A stretch of DNA of 64,000 bases from Aquipseudomonas alcaligenes NBRC 14159 (GTDB lineage: Bacteria > Pseudomonadota > Gammaproteobacteria > Pseudomonadales > Pseudomonadaceae). Below the pieces are notes generated by a model. That model saw only the letters and a program-made list of their open reading frames with translations, was not told the DNA's origin and did no database searches. Shown piece by piece: positions 8,601 to 16,883 of this stretch. Positions within the stretch are counted from its first letter, which is position 1. Each line of letters starts with the position of its first letter. The stretch lies in assembly GCF_000467105.1 (NCBI RefSeq), contig NZ_BATI01000006.1, positions 1-64,000 of the forward strand, written 5' to 3'. Both the position numbers and the translations under genes were made by a program.

Positions 8601-10449
8601 GATAACCGGTCTCGAACAGTACGCGGCGGAACTCGGTCAGGGTAAAGAAGCGGATATGCGTGATATCCAGCAGGCCCGCCGCCTCATACTCCCAGTAACC
8701 GTCAGTCAGCGCGCTCATCAAACGCAGATTGCGCACATTGGGAATCGAAATGATGACCTGCGCGTTGGCGCTCAAGTAGGGCTTCAACGCCGTCAACACC
8801 GACCACGGGTTGTACATGTGCTCAAGCACATCCGCCAGGATCACACCATCCAGGGAGCCCCTGGCAATGCCCTCGGCCTCCAGATCGAAGTCCTCGAACT
8901 TACCAACCAGGACCCGATCCAGCTTGGTAGCGGCCTGCTGCGCAGCACTCTGGTTGATCTCCAAACCCCAGACCTTGGCCTGGGGGAAACGCTGTTTGAG
9001 CAGCTGCCCATTCGCTCCCGCGGCGCAGCCAATGTCCAGAACGAACTGCGGTGGCTCGGCAAAGGCATCAATCAACGGGCTGCGTGCGGTGTCGTGGTAA
9101 GCGACTTCGACATCCGTATGCTCAACATCCAGATACTGCTGCCAGACATAGCGCTTGTCCTCACCAGGGCTCTCAGCCACCAGCCCCAGCATCAGGTCGC
9201 AAAAACGCTGTGCGGCCTTTCCATCCACGCCCAAGTTGTAATAAGGCGCGCGCAAACGCATGTTCTCCAGCCGGCGGGCACGAAATGGCGCATCGCTCAG
9301 CAGACGCTGCATGGCTGCAGCCAGCTCGTGCGCTTCAGCTTCGACGATTCCACTTTCGGCCTCGAAGCTCGGGCCAAGGAGCATCCCCGCAGTGTTAAGC
9401 AGATTGATCGTCGGCGTTCCAGCCAGCATGGCCTCAACGCTGTAGTTCGAATCCACCGCGACCAGCAAATCGGCGCCCACTGCCCACAGCTGAGTATCTT
9501 CGGTGGAGTAGAAGTAGTGCTCGTCGTTCGCGCCCAACTCGGCCAGCAGCGCTGCACAGCGCTGTTCACCGAAGTGCATGTTCGATGGGCGATCCTTGAT
9601 CACCGCATTGAACTGCAGCCCAGCCTGACGCAGGGTCTCGCAGGCAGCGATAAATGCCAGCAGGCTGTCGCCATAAATCGATTCATTGCAAAACGCTGAC
9701 AGGTTTGCCGCCCACGTCGTACCGAACACCACAATCGGTAGCCCCTCGTGCAAACCATGCTTAGCTCGCAGGAAAGAGACCACCTGCTCACGCTGCCAAC
9801 GCAGCTGGGCATAATTATCCCAGGCAGGACTGCCGGTAACTCGCAGGCGCTCTGGAGCGATTCCCAAATCCAGGTAGCCCTCCAGACCTCGCTCGCCGTA
9901 AACCGCCAGCAGGTCGGTGTTCAAGTGGGCATGGACGGTGTAAGGATCACAAAGCGCAATGGAGTGCGCCAGCTGCAGGGATGGAATACCCTGCTGGCGA
10001 GCCCAGTTGACCACCGTTTTACCGAGCAGCAGCGCATCTTCACTGACCACCAGCAGTTCAATCTGGTACTCCGCCCGTGCGCGCTCGCATGCCTCCAGTA
10101 TGGCAACTGTAGGTGGCAGGTCCGCAGCTATCCGCCGCTCGATGAGCGGCCGCAGTTGCTCGCGGTCCTCCATCTGCAATGTCGCAGGCCAGCTGGCACT
10201 GCTCAGGTAATCCGCGAAGCCCGCCGTGAACTGTTCGGCGAGCTGCTCCGACTGTGCAACACCCGCCTCGTCCAGTAGACCATCCAGAGCAACTACGCTG
10301 CAGCCTGTCTCATTGGCCAGATCGAGCAAGCCCTGACCGATCTGCGAGCGAGAGGTCAAAATGGTCAGCGGCCCGCGCTTTTGCAGGAAAAGTCGCAAGG
10401 CTTCGAAATGCGTAGCCCAGAGAAAGCTGATGATCGCCGGCGCCTTCAT
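5671..10449 (-). CDS. Giant multidomain glycosyltransferase/methyltransferase, probable flagellin glycosylation enzyme
   Basis: 1592 residues with five recognisable blocks. 1-420: GT-B-like fold (VVFGTTWAAN near 241; DSNYSVEAMLAGTP near 333), type uncertain. 455-640: SAM methyltransferase (VLDIGCAAGANG near 470, ADVLEHMYNP near 539). 735-950: GT2-like, probably degenerate. 975-1240: full GT2 with SIIIPTKDQ, LLNNDTAI and NDVDLCLKAHDAGY. 1266-1592: C-terminal GT-B/GT4-like domain with GWAGGVGHAGD and NLRLLEYGACGFPVICTD. The last two blocks resemble FgtA-type flagellin glycosyltransferases, and the position between flgL and fliC is that of fgtA in P. aeruginosa. The extra N-terminal half is unusual. 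It likely builds and attaches a methylated glycan on FliC. It overlaps the upstream methyltransferase gene by ATGA. Confidence 0.85.
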   Translation of the reverse strand: MKAPAIISFLWATHFEALRLFLQKRGPLTILTSRSQIGQGLLDLANETGCSVVALDGLLDEAGVAQSEQLAEQFTAGFADYLSSASWPATLQMEDREQLRPLIERRIAADLPPTVAILEACERARAEYQIELLVVSEDALLLGKTVVNWARQQGIPSLQLAHSIALCDPYTVHAHLNTDLLAVYGERGLEGYLDLGIAPERLRVTGSPAWDNYAQLRWQREQVVSFLRAKHGLHEGLPIVVFGTTWAANLSAFCNESIYGDSLLAFIAACETLRQAGLQFNAVIKDRPSNMHFGEQRCAALLAELGANDEHYFYSTEDTQLWAVGADLLVAVDSNYSVEAMLAGTPTINLLNTAGMLLGPSFEAESGIVEAEAHELAAAMQRLLSDAPFRARRLENMRLRAPYYNLGVDGKAAQRFCDLMLGLVAESPGEDKRYVWQQYLDVEHTDVEVAYHDTARSPLIDAFAEPPQFVLDIGCAAGANGQLLKQRFPQAKVWGLEINQSAAQQAATKLDRVLVGKFEDFDLEAEGIARGSLDGVILADVLEHMYNPWSVLTALKPYLSANAQVIISIPNVRNLRLMSALTDGYWEYEAAGLLDITHIRFFTLTEFRRVLFETGYHVETLLYSLDAQLHGVFADNKDKSSIDIRAGRMTLHDLGPDELSELCSLQFIMRCGVGAKASDLLGRYKGRESIAPAEVAEAHEPSASEKLQRWMAARVPSESQNQQINRYLQEHAGGPLFGVVILDLQGDSKRLMATIRSLGMDHGLYATLKIIVLSVGAVPQSNPADKLHFLQVDGSGYVPALNQAISDSGVDWFMLVEAGDEFTVSGLMIAALELTRAPQCRAIYGDELQRQANGEVGGVFRPGVNLDMLLSFPRAMARHWLFRREEFSEVGGFDSAFAEALEFDLILRLIERGGLAGLGHVAEPLLITDAPVLQDSPAERAAIERHLATRGYAAEVSSDWPARYRINYRHAGKPLVSIIIPTKDQLPMLRRCVETLLEKTSYTHFEVLIVDNNSETAEAREWLEAVASMGEEQVRILRYPHAFNFSAINNMAVNEARGEYVVLLNNDTAIISESWLDELLNHAQRPEVGIVGAKLLYPNGHIQHAGVVLGLRGPADHPFIDEPIDAVGYMHRLQVVQNYTAVTAACLMMRKELYLAVGGMDEQAFKVSYNDVDLCLKAHDAGYLIVWTPHSLVMHEGSISQKNVDAATREAKRARFVGEQDALYGKWLSLLARDPAYNKNLSLNGKGFELETDVHLTWQPLVWRPQPVVLAHPADPWGCGNYRITKPFSAMARAGLIDGMLATGLLHVMDLERYDPDVIVLQRQTADDQLEAIRRMQAFSRAFKVYELDDYLPNLPLKSVHRKDMPKDVMRSLRRGLGYVDRFVVSTQALAEAFSGLHGDIHVVENRLPVDWWKDLNSQRRRGRKPRVGWAGGVGHAGDLELIVDVVKELVDEVEWVFFGMCPEKLRGYVHEVHPGIDIERYPAALAALDLDLALAPLEQNLFNECKSNLRLLEYGACGFPVICTDIRCYEGSLPVTRVKNRFRDWVEAIRMHISDLDATARQGDALKAAVLSEWMLEGENLELWRKAWLPA

Positions 10450-11738
10450 GTGCGCTCCCCAGTGAAAAGTCCGAAATACTCAGTCAAAACCGACTCGACC
10501 AGGAAATACTCACTCCCCTGGGCAACATCCACACCATGCCTGAATCGCTGCTCATAACCTGCCGACCAGCCCTGCGCGATTGCCATGGCACGCCTATCGG
10601 CCTGGCGCATTGCTCGCCACGTCAGCAGCTGCTCCTCGACCTCGGGCATTAGCAGCCCGCGGAAGTCATAGTCCGGCAGTCGTTCCAGGAGTGCATCAAA
10701 CAGACTGAAGAAGAAATGGCGCGCTCGCAGCGGTTGCAGCAAACGCCGTAACTCGACTGCATAGTCGCGCCCGCCCTGATCGAGCCAGGGCTGTAAGGCT
10801 GAAAACGAGCGCTGGCTCAAGGCAATTTCCAGACTCTCGGCTTGTTGCGCGAAGCTCGCATTAGCGGCGGGATCGGCGCGATTCTCCAGAACCACGAACA
10901 CACGCCCCGCAAGACTCGGAGACAGCAGCCCAACCAGCTTCTGCTCCAGAAAGAGCCCCAGCTCTGCGAGCCCTGGATCACAGGCAAACCAGGACAGCAC
11001 TCGTTTCCATCGGTGCGACCGCTCTAGCTGCTCATACAGCAGCCAGTTGACGTTGCCCCCGCCGAGGAAGGCCCCGTAGGGCACCACGGCCCGAACAGTC
11101 AGGCCTTGTGCACTGGCGTGTTCAACCAGCTCGGCCACATCCAGGCGCGCCATGTAGTTAGCAAAATCGTGGGGATCATCTGTCTTGCGCAGCGCATCAG
11201 GCCAGCGCGCACGATCCATGCCATAGGCCATCCGTACATGCGAGCTGGAGTGGATGTCGAACAACAGTCGTCCGCCGGGGCGCACGACCCTGCGCCACTC
11301 GTGCAACGCCTCACGCCAGTTTGGGAAGTGCACCATGACGTTAAGTGCAACAGCTGAGTCGAAGCTCGCGTCGGCACAGGGGAGCTTCTGGATATCGCCA
11401 AGCTTCAAATTGATCGGCGAGCCGCCAGCCAGGCGTTTTGTCTCATCCAGCATGGCCTGGGAACTGTCGATTCCAGTGACCTGGTAGCCCTGCCGCAGCA
11501 GCGCCAATGCGGCGCGCCCGGTACCAGTCCCGATATCAATGACCTCTCGACCGCTGACAAAGCGCTGAATGATGTCTATCTCCAGCGTGTTCTTCAGATA
11601 ATTGGTGCCTGTGTTCTCGACCATGCGCCCTGAGTACCAGGCCACCATGTTGGGATCCTGCCAGGCATTGGTTTTCCAGCGAATCAGGTCGCTGTCAGCT
11701 GCGTGGCCTCTACTCTTATCGCCTTCTTGTTGACTCAC
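10446..11738 (-). CDS. SAM-dependent methyltransferase in the flagellin glycosylation locus
   Basis: A class I methyltransferase: motif I DIGTGTGRAALALL, then GIDSS and a late RPGGRLLFDIHS strand. About 130 C-terminal residues after the fold match nothing I recognise. The start is uncertain. I chose the GTG at 11738 (MSQQEGDK, 430 residues; GGGG lies 10 bases upstream); an in-frame GTG at 11795 would give 449 residues. It overlaps the giant glycosyltransferase gene by four bases, so the two are translationally coupled. By context it probably methylates a sugar or sugar nucleotide of the flagellin glycan, but the substrate cannot be read from the sequence. Confidence 0.8.
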   Translation of the reverse strand: MSQQEGDKSRGHAADSDLIRWKTNAWQDPNMVAWYSGRMVENTGTNYLKNTLEIDIIQRFVSGREVIDIGTGTGRAALALLRQGYQVTGIDSSQAMLDETKRLAGGSPINLKLGDIQKLPCADASFDSAVALNVMVHFPNWREALHEWRRVVRPGGRLLFDIHSSSHVRMAYGMDRARWPDALRKTDDPHDFANYMARLDVAELVEHASAQGLTVRAVVPYGAFLGGGNVNWLLYEQLERSHRWKRVLSWFACDPGLAELGLFLEQKLVGLLSPSLAGRVFVVLENRADPAANASFAQQAESLEIALSQRSFSALQPWLDQGGRDYAVELRRLLQPLRARHFFFSLFDALLERLPDYDFRGLLMPEVEEQLLTWRAMRQADRRAMAIAQGWSAGYEQRFRHGVDVAQGSEYFLVESVLTEYFGLFTGERT

Positions 11739-11892
11739 TTCAGCATCCCCATGCGCATATCGATCCACGTCGGACCAGGCTACGACAGCCGCCACTGAAC
11801 GGCCAGGTCATATATAACCCGTCATGTCGCCGCAGGAGATCGATAGCGAGATGCCTCACCCCAGCGTCAACTTCATGACACCTTAAGAGCAA

Positions 11893-11909
11893 AGCAAAAC
11901 ACAAGCCAA
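11893..11909 (-). promoter_or_regulatory. Candidate sigma-54 promoter of the glycosylation operon
   Basis: The minus strand reads TTGGCTTGTGTTTTGCT, with GG and GC separated by exactly 10 bases and both TGGC and TTGCT of the consensus present; only the AC of TGGCAC is changed to TT. It lies in the gap between flgL and the methyltransferase gene, correctly oriented. Confidence 0.45.
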
Positions 11910-11949
11910 ACACCTAGCAAAGGTGAAAGCAGCTGCTGGTGAGGAGTGC

Positions 11950-13629
11950 TCAACGTAGCTGATTGAAGAGGTTCAACCCGGCAATCTTGACGTAACTCTG
12001 CTGAGCAGCCTCAAGAATGATCGTCTGGAAGGACAAACGTGACAGCGCCTCGGCATAGTCCAACTCGCGCAGGTCTGCCTGGACGGCTTTGTTGACCAGC
12101 GTGACATCCTCGTTATCCGTTTCCGTCGACTCCACCAGATTGAGTCGCGCACCGATCTCGGTCTGAACTTCCAGCACCTGACCAATGCCGTTGTCGAGGT
12201 TCTTCAGGGCAATGGCGACCTCGTCTCGAATCGCAAGATTGCCGACCGGAGAGGTAGGAGATGACTCCAGCGACTGACGTAGCTGGGAAATGGTATTGAG
12301 GATGCTGCGCTGCTCCTGGAACTGTGGCTTCACGCCGAACTCATCACCGGCACTCGCAGCTGCGCTGAGCGTGAAGTCAGCCCCGAACACGTTGAAGGTC
12401 GACGGGTACGGACCAGGCGCCGTGCCCGTCGCAATTGGAGTGCTGCTGGGCCCGACCGGCTGCGCATAGACATCATAGCTGGTAGCACTGGTGAAGCGCA
12501 GGACAACGCCAGAGGTCGGAAATTGCGCGTTGAAAGTCGCCTGGTTACTGATGGTGCCGCCACCTACTACCGCCGTGGAGGCATTGGTCGAGGAGCGGGT
12601 CACTGCAAATTCTGTCGGGGCGGCCTGCAAGGTGAAACTATGAGTACCGATCCCCGGGGTACCTGGTGTGGTTGTATCGGCCAGAAGATTGTCCAGATCC
12701 TGCGCGTTGTCGCCAGGCTGCAGCACCACATCCAGCTGAAAGCGCATTCCGCGGAAGTTGATGACATTGCCGCCATTGGCGAGCGGGTCGATCTGCCCTC
12801 CCCCGGGAATCTCGGAAGTCACATCGGTACCGGCACTGTCGTAGATACGGAACTCCTTGCCGCTGACAAACGCCAGAGAATAGGGTTCTCCCGTACGAAA
12901 ACTGTTATTGAAGGCGTCCTGATCTTCCACCAGCCCCTGAGACATGAACACTCGCTGATCAGCCGCCGGCACAGGCGGTATGGTGGTAGCAGGCAACGGC
13001 GGGACCTGCCCCGCCAGAGCAGGATTATTGATCCCTCCCGTCTCCAGAACCCGATCAGCGTTTAAAACGTCTTCGAACAGGCGCTTGCCGTTGTCGTTGA
13101 TCGCCACCGTAGTCGAGCTGGCCACCTGCAAACTGCGCTGCCCCTCGTCACCGAAGTAGGAGTAGGTGCCGTCAGGGTTGCGGATGAACGGCTCGGTCTT
13201 GCCAAGGAAGCCGGCGAACAGATACTCACCACGGGCATTGCGGCTATTCATCAGATTGAGCAGCTCGTTTTCTCGCTCGCCCAGCTCCTTGGCGATCGAC
13301 TTGCGGTCCTCAGCCGACAAAGCCCCCCCACCCGCCTGAACGGCCAACTCGCGAATCCGTTGCAAAACGGTATTGACCGAATTGAGAGTGGTCTCCTCCT
13401 GAGTCAGGCTGTTCTTGGCCGCCGTCAGGTTGTCCTTGTACTGCCCCAACACGGCCTGCTGCTGCTCGAGCTGCAACAGGCGCACGGAAGCAACTGGATC
13501 GTCGGCTGGAGTAAGAATGCGCTTGCCGCTGCTGATCTGCTCCTGGGTACGGATCACGTCGGAGTAGTTGCGCCCGATACCGTTCACGCCATTGTTGAAC
13601 GCCTGGATGGAGGAGATGCGCATGACCAT
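11950..13629 (-). CDS. flgL: FlgL hook-filament junction protein (HAP3)
   Basis: 559 residues from 13629, or 557 from a second ATG at 13623 giving the classical MRISS start; a GGAT element fits the first ATG better. FlgL with FlgK joins hook to filament. Flagellin-like ends are clear: QEQISSGKRILTPADDP near residue 30, and LDYAEALSRLS with a final NLFNQLR. The centre holds two related beta-rich segments (about 239-307 and 365-437), each with an FxSxxxY/F opening and a GD near the end, making this longer than the roughly 440-residue FlgL of PAO1. Last gene of flgFGHIJKL. Confidence 0.96.
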   Translation of the reverse strand: MVMRISSIQAFNNGVNGIGRNYSDVIRTQEQISSGKRILTPADDPVASVRLLQLEQQQAVLGQYKDNLTAAKNSLTQEETTLNSVNTVLQRIRELAVQAGGGALSAEDRKSIAKELGERENELLNLMNSRNARGEYLFAGFLGKTEPFIRNPDGTYSYFGDEGQRSLQVASSTTVAINDNGKRLFEDVLNADRVLETGGINNPALAGQVPPLPATTIPPVPAADQRVFMSQGLVEDQDAFNNSFRTGEPYSLAFVSGKEFRIYDSAGTDVTSEIPGGGQIDPLANGGNVINFRGMRFQLDVVLQPGDNAQDLDNLLADTTTPGTPGIGTHSFTLQAAPTEFAVTRSSTNASTAVVGGGTISNQATFNAQFPTSGVVLRFTSATSYDVYAQPVGPSSTPIATGTAPGPYPSTFNVFGADFTLSAAASAGDEFGVKPQFQEQRSILNTISQLRQSLESSPTSPVGNLAIRDEVAIALKNLDNGIGQVLEVQTEIGARLNLVESTETDNEDVTLVNKAVQADLRELDYAEALSRLSFQTIILEAAQQSYVKIAGLNLFNQLR

Positions 13630-13643
13630 GGTGGCTATCCGGC

Positions 13644-15707
13644 TCAGAAGGTGTTGATCAGAGTATCGAACAGGTTGCGCGCGACTTGAATGATCTGCGC
13701 TGACGCCTGGTAATACTGCTCGAATTGAATCAGCTTGGCCGCCTCTTCATCGAGGTTAACCGCCGAAACGGAATCGCGATTGTCCGACGCCTGCTTGAGA
13801 ATCGACGCCGTGGCCTCGCCATCCACACGCGCCTGACTGGTCAGGGTACCTACCCGCTCCACCAGGTCGCCATAGGAGTCAGTAAAGCTCGCACCGGTGG
13901 TGCCAGGGAAGTTCGGATCGATGCCGATCGTCGTCTTGTTCTGCAGATCCGCCAGCTTCAGCGCATTACGGTTGTCCGACACGCCGTTGGTGTTGAAGGC
14001 GATCGTGAAGTTGTCGCCGGTGGTCGGACGACCGCTGATGGTGAACTCGAAGGTGAAGTCGTTGGGCGGCGTACCAGCGGTAATCTGCTGAGTGTTGTTC
14101 TGCCCCGGCACGATGGTATTGCTGCTGAGCACCGTGCCGGCCGTATTGACGACGTCGTATCCGGTCGCCGAAGTGAACACGATACGCAGCGGCGGCGTGG
14201 TACGCAGGCTGTTCTCCAGTGCGGCCTGGGCCACCGGATCGTAGATATCGATCTTGGTGGTCAGGCTGGGCTGGGTGATAGTGCCGGTCCCGACATTGCC
14301 TGGGCTGGTCTCGGCCTTGAGCGGCGAGGCGAACGCCAGCTCCTGAGCATTCTTCAGGTCCGCACGGATATCGCTGCCGGCAGTACGAGTCGGCATCACG
14401 CGGAAGCGGTCGCCGGCGGCGAAGGTGCCGGAGGCCACGTTCATCGAGAAGCCGTCAAACACCAGCGGCGTGCCGGAGGTAATGTCGTAAGGCGAAGGCG
14501 CAGGTATCAACGGGGTATCTGGATCGCCATCGTTATCATATAGCGCCGATACCGTCTGGCCGTCCGACACTCGACGCACCGTGTACTCGATGGCGCTGGT
14601 GAACTCGATCTCATAGTCGCTGGTAGTCAGCGCCGTGGTGTCCTCGATCAGCACGTTGAGGTTCGCCGTGGCATCGCTGTTGCCGACCCGGGCAATGCTG
14701 CGCTGGCCGATCAGCAGCGGATCATTGATCGCACGAAACAACGGCTCGCCGAAGTTACCCTTGAGGTCCAAGCCCTGCCCCAACTGGCTATTGACCTGAT
14801 CAGCTACGGACAGTGCTAGGCGTCCGACCGCGTTGAGCGACTCATCCAGCACATCTTCGCGATAGCGGATCAGCCCACCCATCTCACCACCGGTAATCAG
14901 CGAGGTGATGCCCTGACGCGAATTACCGCTAACGAACTGCACCTCCGCCCGCAGCGGGTCTGCAGTCCCCGGAACCACCTCCAGCCGCGAAGCGGTGGCA
15001 CCCACCACCAGTGGCTGACCTGAGCCGATAAACAGGTTGTAGCTGCTGTCGTCCTGCTGCACCACGGTGACACCGATGAACTCGGAGAGCTTGCGTACCG
15101 CCTCTTCACGGGCATCCAGCAGATCATTGGGCTGCTTGCCATTGGCCGCTGCCACGGCGATCGCATTGTTGTAGCCGGCAATCGAGGTGGCCAACTGGTT
15201 GACCTGGTCGGTAACCGCCGATATCTGCTTGTTGATGAAGGCGTTCTGCTCGTAAAGGCGGTCGTAGATGGTGTTGAAACGCTTGGCCAGGCCTTCCGCC
15301 TCGGACAGCACCAGCTGCCGCGCCGGAATATTGGCAGGGTCTTCCGCCGCGGTTTGCAGCGAGGCGAACAGCTTCTGCAGCCCCGGAGTGACACCGGTGG
15401 TGCTGCCGGCCAGCAGCGAATCGAGCTGGTTGATCTGGTCCAGATAGGCCGATACGTCGCTGTTCAGGGCCGTGCTGGTCCGCACCTGGGTAGTGAGAAA
15501 TTCGTTGTAGATGCGCCGCACGTCGACCAGGGTGGTCCCCGAACCGATATAGCCGGCGCCGCTGAACTGCGGAATGCGCGTGGCCTGCACCGTGTCCTGC
15601 CGGGAGAAACCCGGTGTATTGACGTTGGTGATGTTGTGGCCGGTGACTGCCAGCGACGTCTTGTTCGCGGCGAGGCCCGACAGGCCAATGCTCAGTAGGT
15701 CAGCCAT
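13644..15707 (-). CDS. flgK: FlgK hook-filament junction protein (HAP1)
   Basis: 687 residues. The N-terminal rod/hook motif (SLAVTGHNITNVNTPGFSRQ) and the C-terminal AAKLIQFEQYYQASAQII with a NLFDTLINTF end are diagnostic. FlgK is the first of the two junction proteins between hook and filament. Two related beta modules lie in the middle, about 362-440 (FTSAIEYTV ... AGDRFRVMP) and 505-572 (FTSATGYDV ... TGDNFTIAF). The same pattern occurs in FlgL. It is 14 bases upstream of flgL and 10 bases downstream of flgJ. Confidence 0.97.
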   Translation of the reverse strand: MADLLSIGLSGLAANKTSLAVTGHNITNVNTPGFSRQDTVQATRIPQFSGAGYIGSGTTLVDVRRIYNEFLTTQVRTSTALNSDVSAYLDQINQLDSLLAGSTTGVTPGLQKLFASLQTAAEDPANIPARQLVLSEAEGLAKRFNTIYDRLYEQNAFINKQISAVTDQVNQLATSIAGYNNAIAVAAANGKQPNDLLDAREEAVRKLSEFIGVTVVQQDDSSYNLFIGSGQPLVVGATASRLEVVPGTADPLRAEVQFVSGNSRQGITSLITGGEMGGLIRYREDVLDESLNAVGRLALSVADQVNSQLGQGLDLKGNFGEPLFRAINDPLLIGQRSIARVGNSDATANLNVLIEDTTALTTSDYEIEFTSAIEYTVRRVSDGQTVSALYDNDGDPDTPLIPAPSPYDITSGTPLVFDGFSMNVASGTFAAGDRFRVMPTRTAGSDIRADLKNAQELAFASPLKAETSPGNVGTGTITQPSLTTKIDIYDPVAQAALENSLRTTPPLRIVFTSATGYDVVNTAGTVLSSNTIVPGQNNTQQITAGTPPNDFTFEFTISGRPTTGDNFTIAFNTNGVSDNRNALKLADLQNKTTIGIDPNFPGTTGASFTDSYGDLVERVGTLTSQARVDGEATASILKQASDNRDSVSAVNLDEEAAKLIQFEQYYQASAQIIQVARNLFDTLINTF

Positions 15708-15717
15708 GATTCAGCTC

Positions 15718-16872
15718 TCAGGTCCTTGTGATCGGACTGTCGGCCGCAGCCACAGCCTGATAGGTCTGCATCTGCCGGGCGATCTGCGCGATCTTGCGGG
15801 CGTACTGGGGATCGGTGGCATAACCGGCCTCCTGCAGCTCGCGCACGAAGCGCTCCGGGTTATCGGCCGCCGCCAGCGCTTCCTGATAGCGACCATTGCC
15901 CTGCAGGAAGCTCACATAGTCGTTGAAGCTCTGCTGGTAGGAGTCGTAGGCACGGAAGGATGCCGACTCCTTCACCGCCTCACCGCCCTTGTATTCGGTG
16001 GTCAGCACGCGCGCCGAATCACCTTCCCAGCCGCCGTGAGCCTTGATACCGAACAGGTTATGGCTGCTGGAGCCATCGGACTGGCGGATGATCGACTTGC
16101 CCCAGCCGGTTTCCAGGGCGGCCTGGGCCACCAGGTAGCGGGCGTCGACACCAATTTTCTGCGCGGCCTCCTCGGCCAGCGGCAGCATGGTGGCGACGAA
16201 GTCGGCGGCCGAGGCAAACGCCGACTTGCCCTTGGCCAGCGGCGGCTGGGCCAGGCGCCGGCCACTGACGGCATCATTGTCGTCGAGGCTAAGCGGCTTG
16301 CTGTCGGCCACGGCGGCAGCCTGTGCCGGAACCCAGTCGCTGGCGGCCAGCGGCTGGCTCTCGGTGGCGGGAACGATGCCGGCCAACAGGCGATCGGTGA
16401 GCTTGCTCGGCAGGCTCAAGCGGCGCTGGTTGAGCAACTTGGAGTCGTCACGGACGCTGCCCGCGCTCTCCCCTGCGGGCTTGAACGCGCCAGCACGCGC
16501 GCTGGCCTGCGGCGCCTCGACCTGGGCAAACGGGTTGACCCGCTTGGGACCGCTCTTCATCTGGCTGAGCTGACGCTCCAGCACCGACGCCAGGCCGATG
16601 CCACCCTTGTTCTTCGACAGGGTCACGGCCAGCTGCTGGTCATGCATGTCCTGGTAGGTCTTGCTCTCGTTGCTGTTCATGAAGTTGCCTTCGCCGAACA
16701 CTTCGTTCGCCTTGCGCATCGACTTCAGCATCTCGTTGAGAAACAGCGACTCGAACTCCTGAGCCACCTTCTTGATGTTGCTCTCGCTGTCACCGCCGAC
16801 CTTGAACTGGTTGAGCCGGTTCAGGTCGGTGTAGGCGCCGCTGTCGAGGCCGGCTGCGAGTCTGGAATCCAT
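15718..16872 (-). CDS. flgJ: FlgJ rod-assembly muramidase
   Basis: 384 residues starting MDSRLAAGLDSGAYTDLN. The N-terminal rod-binding domain (about 20-110) has the QEFESLFLNEMLKSMR motif; the C-terminal glucosaminidase domain (about 215-384) has ALETGWGKS carrying the likely catalytic Glu. FlgJ caps the growing rod and opens the peptidoglycan. The frame stays open far upstream into flgI, but this ATG is where FlgJ similarity begins, 11 bases after the flgI stop. Confidence 0.97.
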   Translation of the reverse strand: MDSRLAAGLDSGAYTDLNRLNQFKVGGDSESNIKKVAQEFESLFLNEMLKSMRKANEVFGEGNFMNSNESKTYQDMHDQQLAVTLSKNKGGIGLASVLERQLSQMKSGPKRVNPFAQVEAPQASARAGAFKPAGESAGSVRDDSKLLNQRRLSLPSKLTDRLLAGIVPATESQPLAASDWVPAQAAAVADSKPLSLDDNDAVSGRRLAQPPLAKGKSAFASAADFVATMLPLAEEAAQKIGVDARYLVAQAALETGWGKSIIRQSDGSSSHNLFGIKAHGGWEGDSARVLTTEYKGGEAVKESASFRAYDSYQQSFNDYVSFLQGNGRYQEALAAADNPERFVRELQEAGYATDPQYARKIAQIARQMQTYQAVAAADSPITRT

Positions 16873-16883
16873 GGCAGCCTCCT

